A stretch of DNA of 8,815 nt from a bacterium (GTDB lineage: Bacteria; Desulfobacterota; Anaeroferrophillalia; Anaeroferrophillales; Anaeroferrophillaceae). The position numbers were made by a program, and so were the translations under genes. This document shows positions 1 to 6,611 of this stretch, piece by piece. Each line of letters begins with the position of its first letter. The first letter of the stretch is position 1. The notes beneath the pieces are model-generated. The model ran no database searches and had not been told where the DNA came from. It worked only from the letters and a program-made list of their open reading frames with translations. The stretch is taken from positions 1-8,815 of the forward strand of contig JAOZRP010000075.1 in assembly GCA_029940125.1 (NCBI GenBank), in the 5' to 3' direction.

Positions 1-8
1 GTTTTACT

Positions 9-38
9 TTGACAAACCGGGAAAAAATGATAGATAAT
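9..38 (+). promoter_or_regulatory. Candidate sigma70-type promoter upstream of tpx
   Basis: A perfect TTGACA (9-14) is followed after 18 nt by GATAAT (33-38), a 5/6 match to the -10 consensus. TAGATA at 31-36 gives an alternative -10 with 16-nt spacing. Transcription would begin near 45 and leave a leader of about 190 nt before tpx. A second TTGACA at 172-177 lies closer to the gene. Its best -10 matches, TATATT (192-197) and TCTAAT (201-206), have spacings of 14 and 23 nt, which are poor. The call rests on consensus matching alone. Confidence 0.4.
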
Positions 39-57
39 TCTAACATGTTGCCAGACG

Positions 58-74
58 GAAAAACAATGTTTTTC
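58..74. repeat. Short perfect inverted repeat in the tpx leader
   Basis: GAAAAAC (58-64) and GTTTTTC (68-74) form a perfect 7-bp inverted repeat around the 3-nt loop AAT. It is AT-rich and would make only a weak RNA hairpin. It could be an operator half-site pair or chance. It lies between the candidate promoter at 9-38 and the tpx start. Confidence 0.25.
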
Positions 75-236
75 AACGTTCCAGGACTTATGGGCATTTT
101 TTTGTGCCGGTTTTTCAATATGATTTCGAAAAACAGTTGATTTAACCGGCTGTCTGTCTGGAGTGCCGGTTTTGACAAAGATACCGGTTCGTATATTTAT
201 TCTAATATCGGATAAAAATAGCTGGAGGTGACGGTG

Positions 237-749
237 ATGATGGAGAAAAATGGTGTAGTAACCATGGGGGGGCGTATGGTGACCCTGCTTGGTCCGGAGT
301 TGAAAGCCGGTGACAAGGCACCTGATTTTAAGGTTGTTGATGGTGATTTTCATCCGGTTTCCCTGAATAATTACCGGAGTAAGCATAAATTGATCAGTGT
401 TGTGCCTTCGCTTGACACCCCGGTCTGCGAGCTCCAGACCCAGCGCTTCAACCAAGAAGCGGAGCTGCTGCCGGCTGACGTGGTCGTTTTGACGATCAGC
501 ATGGATTTGCCCTTTGCCCAGAGCCGCTTTTGCGGGGGGCACAACATCAATCGGGTGCAGGTTCTTTCCGACTACAAATACCGGTCGTTTGGCTACTCCT
601 ACGGGGTGATGATCAAGGAGGTGATGCTTCTCGCCCGGGCTATTTTTCTGGTCGACAAGCAGAATGTGATCAAGTACGTGGAAATCTGTCCGGAAGTGAA
701 GGAACATCCCCATTACCATGAAGCCCTGGAAGCAGTGAAATCCCTGTAA
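237..749 (+). CDS. tpx: Thiol peroxidase (atypical 2-Cys peroxiredoxin, Tpx)
   Basis: This enzyme reduces hydrogen peroxide and organic hydroperoxides with electrons from thioredoxin; in E. coli Tpx is periplasm-associated. The peroxidatic cysteine is in the DTPVC motif (C64 counting from the start at 237), and the resolving cysteine is in DLPFAQSRFCG (C99). Both match the E. coli C61/C95 pair. The length of 170 aa is normal. An extra cysteine, C151, sits near the C-terminus. The frame is open upstream to a GTG at 228, but that codon overlaps the Shine-Dalgarno sequence GGAGG (224-228). ATG 237 lies 8 nt after the GGAGG and is preferred; GTG 234 or ATG 240 are also possible. No signal peptide is seen. 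The stop codon at 747-749 shares one base with the start of the next gene, so the two are probably translationally coupled. The family assignment is firm. Confidence 0.95.
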   Translation: MMEKNGVVTMGGRMVTLLGPELKAGDKAPDFKVVDGDFHPVSLNNYRSKHKLISVVPSLDTPVCELQTQRFNQEAELLPADVVVLTISMDLPFAQSRFCGGHNINRVQVLSDYKYRSFGYSYGVMIKEVMLLARAIFLVDKQNVIKYVEICPEVKEHPHYHEALEAVKSL

Positions 750-1786
750 TGCAAATGTTTTTTCTTCCTCGTATTTTTTGCTGTCTGATCATCCTGTTTT
801 TGCTGCCGGTCATGGCTGCCGCCAGCCAGCGGGTTTTCATTGTTTACAGCTATCATCCAGACTACTTCTGGCAGCAGGATGAAGAGCGGGGCATCAGGGA
901 TGCCCTGAAGGGCATGGACGTGCTTTTTAACCGCTATTGCCTGGACAGCAAAAGACATCAGGAAGAAGACTGGCTGAAACAGCAGGTGAAAATATGTCTG
1001 GAAAAAATCAAGGCGTTTGAGCCGGACGTCATTGTTACCTGCGACGACAACGCGACCAGAATTGTTGGCAAAGCCTTTATCCAGCTAAAGACGCCGGTGG
1101 TTTTTTTGGGTTTGAATGGTGAACCGGAAGACTACGGCTTGGTTGAAGCCGGCAAACGGTCACATCCGGGGGGAAATATAACCGGCGTCCTGGAGCGGCA
1201 TTACTACCGGGACGCTGCCGCTTTGCTGCAGACCATCCTGCTGGCCAACAATGTTGCAATAAAAACACTTGATGTCGTGACGGATGATTCCTATACCTCG
1301 CGGACGTTAATCAAGTACTTGCGAAAGGAGTCGTGGAAAATTCCCTGGAAACGGGTTTTCCTGCCCCCGGTCAAAACTTTTTCCCAGTATAAAGACCAAA
1401 TTATGGAAATAAACCGGGCCGGCCACGCGGTTTACATATACAATCTGGAAACGATCAAGGATGCCGCCGGCCGCCATGTTTCCAACAAGGACATCATCAG
1501 CTGGACCAGTCAACATCTGGTCATGCCAGCGGTTGCTTTCCACGCCATGTACCTGAAACGGGGCGCTGCCTTGTGCGGTGTGGTCGTCAGCGGCAGGACG
1601 CAGGGCTATTATGCCGGTTTAAAAGTGAGGAAAATACTTAAAGGAGCAGCGGCTGGCGACCTGCCCATGGATCAACCGCCGAAAGGAACGGTGATCGTGA
1701 ATGTTTCGGTGGCCAGGCGTCTGGGCATCAAAATCCCTCTTGAAATTCTTTTGAGTGCGGACATCGTTTATGGAGCGGGGAAATGA
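749..1786 (+). CDS. Secreted ABC-type substrate-binding protein (ABC_sub_bind family)
   Basis: A 345-aa protein with an N-terminal signal sequence: a hydrophobic run at about residues 8-22, then AAA before S26, a probable signal peptidase I site. There is no lipobox, so a soluble periplasmic protein is expected. The body resembles the ABC_sub_bind family (Pfam PF04392): a first lobe with EPDVIVTCDDNAT (about 91-103), then PVVFLGLNGEP (116-126) and GGNITGV (141-147). The C-terminal block has GYYAGLKVRKILKGA (287-301), DLPMDQPPKG (304-313) and RRLGIKIP (323-330). The ligand cannot be told from sequence; some family members bind amino acids or similar small molecules. The start ATG overlaps the tpx stop codon by one base and has no clear Shine-Dalgarno sequence; ATG 755 is an alternative start. 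No permease or ATPase gene is nearby, and a sensor kinase follows 65 nt downstream. A role as periplasmic sensor for that kinase is inferred. Confidence 0.85.
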   Translation: MQMFFLPRIFCCLIILFLLPVMAAASQRVFIVYSYHPDYFWQQDEERGIRDALKGMDVLFNRYCLDSKRHQEEDWLKQQVKICLEKIKAFEPDVIVTCDDNATRIVGKAFIQLKTPVVFLGLNGEPEDYGLVEAGKRSHPGGNITGVLERHYYRDAAALLQTILLANNVAIKTLDVVTDDSYTSRTLIKYLRKESWKIPWKRVFLPPVKTFSQYKDQIMEINRAGHAVYIYNLETIKDAAGRHVSNKDIISWTSQHLVMPAVAFHAMYLKRGAALCGVVVSGRTQGYYAGLKVRKILKGAAAGDLPMDQPPKGTVIVNVSVARRLGIKIPLEILLSADIVYGAGK

Positions 1787-1851
1787 TGCCGCAAATTTTT
1801 TCAATTTTCACTGTTGATCCTGATAATACACTATATGCCGGCTGAAATTTC

Positions 1852-4470
1852 GTGAAACATAAGTTTACCCTCCAGTTTTTTCTTTTTATTTCCCTGTGCC
1901 TGGGATTCTGCCTGATTGGCGGCTATCTTTTCTATCAGCTGCTGGTAACCAACATCTCCAGCAACCTGCGTTATGAACAGGTTCTGGTAGCTGATCGGAT
2001 CAGGGATAATATCGAGTCACACCTGGAACGGGTGGGACGCGGCATTGATTCCATTCTAAGTTTTCATGCCGGCGAGGGCCGCAATATTCGTTCGGCCATT
2101 ACCAGGCGATTTCACCTCCTGCAGGCCATGTATCCGGAAATCGGCAAACTGGCGCTGGCCACGGATAATAAGATATTCTTCAGCAATCAGGAAGGGGTGC
2201 TGCCGTCCACGGGCATGCCCGTTGATGCCGTCTATGAATGGTCGAAATTGAAACAGAGGTTCTGGTGGCAGCTGCAGGAGGGGGAGGCTGAAGCAACGGT
2301 AATTGAATTGTTTCAATTTGTTCCGGCGGTAAACGGGGTTATCCATCTGCCGGTGGTCCTTTTTGCTAAAAAAGTGATTGTTGGCAAAAAGGATTATGGT
2401 TCCCTGCTGATTCCTTACCAGCTGGAATTTATGGTCAACACTTTTTTGAAGGCCATGGAATCTGACGGCGAGCGGCCGGTAGCTTTGGTCAGTGACCAGG
2501 GGTTGGTGCTCTATTCTACCATCAGGGAAGTTTGCTATACTCATTTTTTACCTGCCTATGCTCCCCATCTGTTAAAAGAACAGCGCCGGAAGCAGTGTTC
2601 CCTGGTTGACGCGGAATTCCTTTCTCTGGTGAACGAAAAACTTGACCGGCACCAGCCTTTTCACTCCCGTTTCACGATTGGCGGTGCTGATTGTTCCAAA
2701 CATTTTGAAGGCTATTTTACCCCGGTCAATGTGGGTGGAACCATCTGGACGTTGATGGTGGGCGCCCCGCTGCCGGGGCCCTATGCGGTTGTCAACCAGG
2801 TTTTTTTCCCCCTTTTCTGGGGGATGCTGGTTTTGATCGCGGTGATCGGTCTGGTCACTTTCTGGCTGTTTCGCCAGGCCGACGTCTATTGGCAGGGGGT
2901 GACGGTTTTCAAGCGGGCGGTGGAGAACAGCGGCGACGGAATTTATGTTGCCGATCTGGACGGAACCTACATGTACGCCAACCATGCCTACGCCGAACTT
3001 GTTGGTTGTACTCCGGCGGAGCTGCAAGGTAAAAAGATTGATGAAATCCAGCGGGATGAAAGCCCGGAGCAGGTTCAAAAGGCGGTGCGCGAGGCGATAA
3101 ACAGCGGTCAGCGGTGGCGCGGCATCGTGCGCATGAGGCGCGGTGACCAACTGGTTATGGAGTTGAGCCAGAGCATCTGGCCGATTGTTCAGCATCAGAA
3201 GGTCATCGGCTACGCCTGCAGTCAGCATGACATCACCGAAGAGCAGCGAATGAAGGAGCAGCTGGAGATGTATTCCCGCCAGCTTGAAGAAGAGGTGCAG
3301 AGAAAAACCAAGGCTTTGGTGCAGGCCCAGAAGATGGAAACCGTCGGCCTGCTGGCAGCTGGTTTTGCCCATGATTTCAACAACCTTTTGGCCGGGTTTT
3401 ACGGTAATATTCAATTGTTGGAACTTTCAGCAGGCAAAGGAGATGTAAAAAGCCGCAAATATATTACCAAGCTTAAAGAAATTTCCAACCGGGCAGCAGA
3501 TCTGGTAAGAAGAATCCTTGAATTTTCCCGCAAGGACAAAGGTGAGGTGGTCAACAACTCTATCGGTCAGATTGTGCAGGAATCGGTTGAGCTGGCCACT
3601 CATTCACTACCCAAGAATATAAGCATATCCTTTGAAAACCAGGCGGCGGGCAGCATTGTTCAGGTGGAAAAGGCGCAGCTGATGCAGGTGCTGATGAATA
3701 TTGTCATCAACGCCCGGGATGCCATCGGCGACCGCCCCGGCGGCAGGATCGTGATCGTCAGTCGGCAGCAGAGCCTGGAAAAGCTGGCAGCGGACCGGCT
3801 GAACCTGAAAAAAGCCGGTCGCTACGTGGAAATAAACATCAGTGACAATGGCCCCGGGATGCCCGGCACCATTGTCGACCGGGTTTTTGATCCGTTTTTC
3901 AGTACCAAGGAATGGTCGGACAGCAAGGGAACCGGCATTGGTCTGTCCATTGCCTATACGGTTGTCCATACATATGATGGCAGCATCGTGGTTGACAGCA
4001 GGGAAGGGCAGGGGACAACGTTCAGGATTTTCTTGCCTTGTGTTGATGGCGAGGCGGATAGCGCGGCGGATGAGGTGGAAACCGAAATTGAGGTTAAACT
4101 GGCCGGCAAAACGATCCTGGTGGTTGAAGATGAAGATGAAATTCGGTTCAGTCTCCGCGACTTGCTTTCCCGCCATGGAGCCAGGATCCTGCTGGCGGAA
4201 AACGGTCAGCAGGGTCAGACAATGATTCGCGGACGGAAGCTGGATGCCATTATCCTGGATTTAAACATGCCGGAAATGAGCGGAGAAAAATTCCTGGCGG
4301 CCATGAAGGATGACAGCGCTCGTATCCCGGTGATCGTGATAACCGGCCTGTCCCGGGACGGCTACGCCAAAACGGCTGATTTCCCGATGGTGAAAGCGGT
4401 GTTGCAGAAACCGTTTAATTATCGTACATTGCTGCAATCCTTGGCGGTGGTTTTCGGGGATGGCGATTGA
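1852..4470 (+). CDS. Membrane hybrid sensor histidine kinase (sensor-PAS-HisKA-HATPase-REC)
   Basis: An 872-aa inner-membrane signalling protein. A first transmembrane helix (about 8-31) and a second (about 317-341) bracket a periplasmic sensor region of about 285 residues, probably Cache-like. A cytoplasmic PAS domain follows (about 352-463), then a coiled-coil linker (about 464-493). The HisKA domain has the phospho-acceptor H507 in FAHDFNN. The HATPase domain has the N box with N620 (NARDA), the G1 box DNGPGM (665-670), the F box near F682 and the G2 box GTGIGL (693-698). The C-terminal receiver domain has acidic residues E759/D760, phospho-acceptor D803 (LDLNMP), T831 and K853. All key residues are intact, so autophosphorylation and internal phosphotransfer are expected. 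The start is GTG 1852, the first possible codon after an in-frame stop at 1843 and the only one that keeps the first TM helix; no good Shine-Dalgarno sequence precedes it. Its output partner is not in this window. Confidence 0.93.
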   Translation: MKHKFTLQFFLFISLCLGFCLIGGYLFYQLLVTNISSNLRYEQVLVADRIRDNIESHLERVGRGIDSILSFHAGEGRNIRSAITRRFHLLQAMYPEIGKLALATDNKIFFSNQEGVLPSTGMPVDAVYEWSKLKQRFWWQLQEGEAEATVIELFQFVPAVNGVIHLPVVLFAKKVIVGKKDYGSLLIPYQLEFMVNTFLKAMESDGERPVALVSDQGLVLYSTIREVCYTHFLPAYAPHLLKEQRRKQCSLVDAEFLSLVNEKLDRHQPFHSRFTIGGADCSKHFEGYFTPVNVGGTIWTLMVGAPLPGPYAVVNQVFFPLFWGMLVLIAVIGLVTFWLFRQADVYWQGVTVFKRAVENSGDGIYVADLDGTYMYANHAYAELVGCTPAELQGKKIDEIQRDESPEQVQKAVREAINSGQRWRGIVRMRRGDQLVMELSQSIWPIVQHQKVIGYACSQHDITEEQRMKEQLEMYSRQLEEEVQRKTKALVQAQKMETVGLLAAGFAHDFNNLLAGFYGNIQLLELSAGKGDVKSRKYITKLKEISNRAADLVRRILEFSRKDKGEVVNNSIGQIVQESVELATHSLPKNISISFENQAAGSIVQVEKAQLMQVLMNIVINARDAIGDRPGGRIVIVSRQQSLEKLAADRLNLKKAGRYVEINISDNGPGMPGTIVDRVFDPFFSTKEWSDSKGTGIGLSIAYTVVHTYDGSIVVDSREGQGTTFRIFLPCVDGEADSAADEVETEIEVKLAGKTILVVEDEDEIRFSLRDLLSRHGARILLAENGQQGQTMIRGRKLDAIILDLNMPEMSGEKFLAAMKDDSARIPVIVITGLSRDGYAKTADFPMVKAVLQKPFNYRTLLQSLAVVFGDGD

Positions 4471-4517
4471 AATCTTTCCCATGAGACATTGTGCTTATCG
4501 TGGGGGCAGGTGGAGGA

Positions 4518-4925
4518 ATGATGTCTGTGATTATTAATGCTGCGACTACCGGTCAGCCGATTGATGCCGCCGGCCGCTACCACGAGTTCCTGCAGCGGGA
4601 AACCGAGTCCACCGGTACGATTGTCATGCACCACGGCCGGGTAAAATATCCCGGCAAACGGGTGAAAGCGTTTCACCGGGTGGTTCTCTCTCCCCTGGTT
4701 GACGATCCCGATGCCGCCCTGGCTGACATCGGCCGTCAGGCGGCCTTGTCCCATCATCTGCACCAGGTTTCCATCATCCATCGGCTGGGTGTCGTCGGCC
4801 GGGGTGATGATATCCTGCTGGTTGTTGTTTCCGCGGCGACCAGGAAGCAGGCCTTTGCCGGCTGTGCCTTTATTGTTGATGAAATTAAGGAAGAAAAAAT
4901 TATTTCACTGTTGGAACAGGAATAA
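4518..4925 (+). CDS. moaE: Short MoaE-like molybdopterin synthase catalytic subunit
   Basis: The 135-aa product resembles MoaE, the large subunit of molybdopterin synthase. With the thiocarboxylated small subunit MoaD, MoaE inserts the dithiolene sulfurs into precursor Z in the cytoplasm. Visible similarities are GTIVMHHGRVK (about 33-43), VSIIHRLGVVGRGDD (84-98), VSAATRKQAF (104-113) and FIVDEIKEEK (118-127). Lys124 aligns with essential K119 of E. coli MoaE. The C-terminus stops about 11 residues later, without the FWKRE segment that carries K126. Short MoaE-like proteins of this kind are known to me in deltaproteobacteria, so this may be a family variant. The start is ATG 4518 or 4521, just after GTGGAGGA (4510-4517). 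An upstream GTG at 4491 in frame has no ribosome-binding site. It lies 47 nt after the kinase gene and overlaps the next gene by one base. No moaD is visible. Confidence 0.75.
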   Translation: MMSVIINAATTGQPIDAAGRYHEFLQRETESTGTIVMHHGRVKYPGKRVKAFHRVVLSPLVDDPDAALADIGRQAALSHHLHQVSIIHRLGVVGRGDDILLVVVSAATRKQAFAGCAFIVDEIKEEKIISLLEQE

Positions 4926-5914
4926 TGATGCAGCGTTTTGAGGATTTTCAACCACCGGGCTGGGCCCGCAACCCCCACTTTCAAACTATTATTGCCAACC
5001 GGAGAATCCGCGGCTTCGGTTCCAGCTCCATGACTGCCGCCGCCCTGGAAACGGTAGTTGACGCCGGAGACGGCGTTCGCCTGCAGGGGTTTCATTCCAC
5101 GCATCCCGAAAATTCCGGCCGGGGACTGGCCATCCTGGTTCATGGCTGGGAAGGAAGTGCCGATTCATCCTATATCAAGTCGCTGGGCAAAGTCATTTTT
5201 CAGCTGGGCTACGATGTCTTCAGGCTGAATATGAGGGACCATGGCCACAGTCACCATTTGAATCCGGGTTTGTTCAACGGCACCCTCTCGGAAGAATTTT
5301 TCCAGGCGGTCAAGGCCGTTGCCGCCCTGGCGGCGCCCCGTGACTGCTATTTGCTGGGGTTTTCCCTGGGAGGGAATTTTTCCCTGCGTTTTGGCCTTCA
5401 TCCCGAAGCGGCTTCAGTGGACAACCTGCGACGGATCATCGTCATCAGCCCCTGCATGGATCCTTATAAAACCACCTGCGCCCTTGATCGCCAGGCCTTT
5501 TACCGCTGGTATTTCCTGCGCAAGTGGCGGCGTTCGTTGGCCGAAAAAGAGCGGATTTTTCCGGAACTGTATGATTTTAGCCGGGTTGCGGCCGGCCGCA
5601 GCTGCCTGGAAATGACCCGCCTGCTCATTGAAGAATATACCGACATGAACAACTATGAGGAATATTTTGACCAGTATACCCTGACCGGTGGCGTGCTGGA
5701 GGATTTGCAGCTGCCGGTGACGGTCATTACCGCCGAGGACGACCCCCTGGTTCCGGTTGAGGATTTTTGTGCTTTGCCGGAAATTGACTGCCTGGAGCTG
5801 GTTGTCCAACACTATGGCGGACACTGCGGCTTCATCGATCAACCGCCGGCCGGCTGCTGGTATGAACGCATGATTGATGACTTGTTAAGCGGCAGCTGGG
5901 AGAAAGTCGATTGA
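4925..5914 (+). CDS. YheT/EMB8-family alpha/beta-fold hydrolase
   Basis: A 329-aa cytoplasmic serine hydrolase related to E. coli YheT (COG0429) and plant EMB8 proteins. Family members act as esterases or lipases; the natural substrate is generally unknown. The typical N-terminus with NPHFQTI (16-22) matches the SNCHLQTM-like signature of YheT. The oxyanion-hole segment is LVHGWEGS (71-78). The nucleophile is S147 in GFSLGGN. The acid is D273 in TAEDDPLVP, and the base is H300 in YGGHCGF. The triad is therefore complete and spaced as expected. Start ATG 4925 overlaps the moaE-like stop by one base. ATG 4928 is 6 nt from an AGGA and is an equally good choice. One nucleotide separates its stop from the following exonuclease gene, so the three genes are probably co-transcribed and coupled. 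No signal peptide or membrane helix is seen. Confidence 0.9.
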   Translation: MMQRFEDFQPPGWARNPHFQTIIANRRIRGFGSSSMTAAALETVVDAGDGVRLQGFHSTHPENSGRGLAILVHGWEGSADSSYIKSLGKVIFQLGYDVFRLNMRDHGHSHHLNPGLFNGTLSEEFFQAVKAVAALAAPRDCYLLGFSLGGNFSLRFGLHPEAASVDNLRRIIVISPCMDPYKTTCALDRQAFYRWYFLRKWRRSLAEKERIFPELYDFSRVAAGRSCLEMTRLLIEEYTDMNNYEEYFDQYTLTGGVLEDLQLPVTVITAEDDPLVPVEDFCALPEIDCLELVVQHYGGHCGFIDQPPAGCWYERMIDDLLSGSWEKVD

Positions 5915-5915
5915 T

Positions 5916-6425
5916 ATGCGTGAAATAGTCCTGGATACGGAAACCACCGGCATCTCGGCGAAAAATGGTCACCGCATCATTGAAATCGCCTGTCTGGAAC
6001 TGAAAAACGGCCGGCCCAGCGGGGCCCAGTACTGCCAGCGGCTGAATCCCGGCAGGTCCATTGACCGGGGAGCCACCAGGGTTCACGGGATAACCAGCCG
6101 GCATCTGCGGCATTGTCCCGAATTTGCCGAAATAGCCGATTCACTGTTTGATTTTATTGCCGACAGCCCGCTGGTTATTCACAACGCTCCTTTTGACCTG
6201 GCTTTTCTGCGCCTGGAAACAGCACTCTGCGGTTTGGGGGAGTTTACTCCGGCGGCGGTAGTGGACACCCTGAAAATGGCCCGCCGTCGGTTTCCCGGCC
6301 AGCGCAACAGCCTGGATGCCCTGTGTCGACGCTTTTCCATTGATTGTTCCGCCCGCCACCGTCATGGAGCACTGATTGACTGTCAATTGCTGGCCCAGGT
6401 CTACACCTGCCTGAAAAAATTGTAG
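5916..6425 (+). CDS. dnaQ: DnaQ-type DEDDh 3'-5' exonuclease (Pol III epsilon-like)
   Basis: A 169-aa 3'-5' exonuclease closely resembling the catalytic domain of E. coli DnaQ, the proofreading subunit of DNA polymerase III. The five active-site residues are visible: D7 and E9 in LDTETTG, D94 in HNAPFD, H150 and D155 in RHGALIDCQ. Shared blocks include HRIIEIA (19-25), VHGI (56-59) and FPGQRNSLDALC (126-137). The protein ends at the close of the exonuclease fold. It lacks the C-terminal tail of about 60 residues that in E. coli (243 aa) carries the clamp-binding motif and binds the alpha subunit. It may be a short epsilon or a free-standing nuclease for repair or RNA processing. The start ATG is 1 nt after the hydrolase stop. 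GGGAG at 5898-5902 is rather far upstream, so coupling to the upstream gene probably drives translation. Confidence 0.88.
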   Translation: MREIVLDTETTGISAKNGHRIIEIACLELKNGRPSGAQYCQRLNPGRSIDRGATRVHGITSRHLRHCPEFAEIADSLFDFIADSPLVIHNAPFDLAFLRLETALCGLGEFTPAAVVDTLKMARRRFPGQRNSLDALCRRFSIDCSARHRHGALIDCQLLAQVYTCLKKL

Positions 6426-6448
6426 ATGCTTGTCTTTTATCCCGTTTC

Positions 6449-6477
6449 TTGACAATTATTCACCGCCTTGTTAGAGT
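6449..6477 (+). promoter_or_regulatory. Candidate sigma70-type promoter after the exonuclease gene
   Basis: TTGACA (6449-6454) is a perfect -35 match. TAGAGT (6472-6477) matches 4/6 of the -10 consensus at the ideal 17-nt spacing. The expected transcription start is near 6484, just before an inverted repeat. It is well placed to drive the phosphatase-synthase pair with a leader of about 125 nt, or a short non-coding RNA ending near 6540. Confidence 0.45.
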
Positions 6478-6488
6478 TTTAACAATAC

Positions 6489-6512
6489 CTTCCAGGGAGC
6501 TTTCTGGAAGCT
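6489..6512 (+). repeat. Inverted repeat with two alternative stems
   Basis: CTTCCAG (6489-6495) pairs perfectly with CTGGAAG (6504-6510) around an 8-nt loop. A competing stem pairs AGCTT (6498-6502) with AAGCT (6508-6512). The two share bases and cannot form at once, as in attenuator leaders. No T run follows directly, so this hairpin is not a terminator by itself. Confidence 0.4.
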
Positions 6513-6519
6513 TGCTTTA

Positions 6520-6540
6520 CGCTGCTGGGCGGCGGTTTTC
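6520..6540 (+). terminator. Possible weak intrinsic terminator or attenuator
   Basis: CGCTGC (6520-6525) pairs with GCGGCG (6529-6534) around the 3-nt loop TGG. The stem has 6 bp including one T-G wobble. It is followed by G and a TTTT run (6536-6539), then CATTT. The stem is GC-rich but short, and so is the T run. It could end transcripts from the upstream operon, or attenuate transcripts from the promoter at 6449-6477. Confidence 0.35.
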
Positions 6541-6611
6541 ATTTCCTGTGATCCAACTTTACGCATAGTTGAGTTGACTGTACTTTCTCGCGGTTGTCCG
6601 GTTGTTTTCTT

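Noticed and set aside
1775..1801. GCGG/CCGC stem followed by six T residues at the end of the binding-protein gene
   Set aside because: The stem is only 4 bp with a 10-nt loop, and it includes the stop codon of the gene. It is too weak to call a terminator, though a minor attenuating effect before the kinase gene is possible.
1799..1827. Possible promoter TTTCAA-17-GATAAT before the kinase gene
   Set aside because: The -10 is good, but the -35 matches only 3/6. It is not stronger than chance in AT-rich spacer DNA.
2572..3414. Long - strand open frame inside the kinase gene
   Set aside because: It is the antisense of clearly conserved kinase sequence. Its product shows no recognisable domain, and no ribosome-binding site was found.
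4491..4517. Longer MoaE-like start at GTG 4491
   Set aside because: No ribosome-binding site precedes it, whereas GTGGAGGA sits directly before ATG 4518/4521. The added glycine-rich residues are mostly the translated Shine-Dalgarno region.
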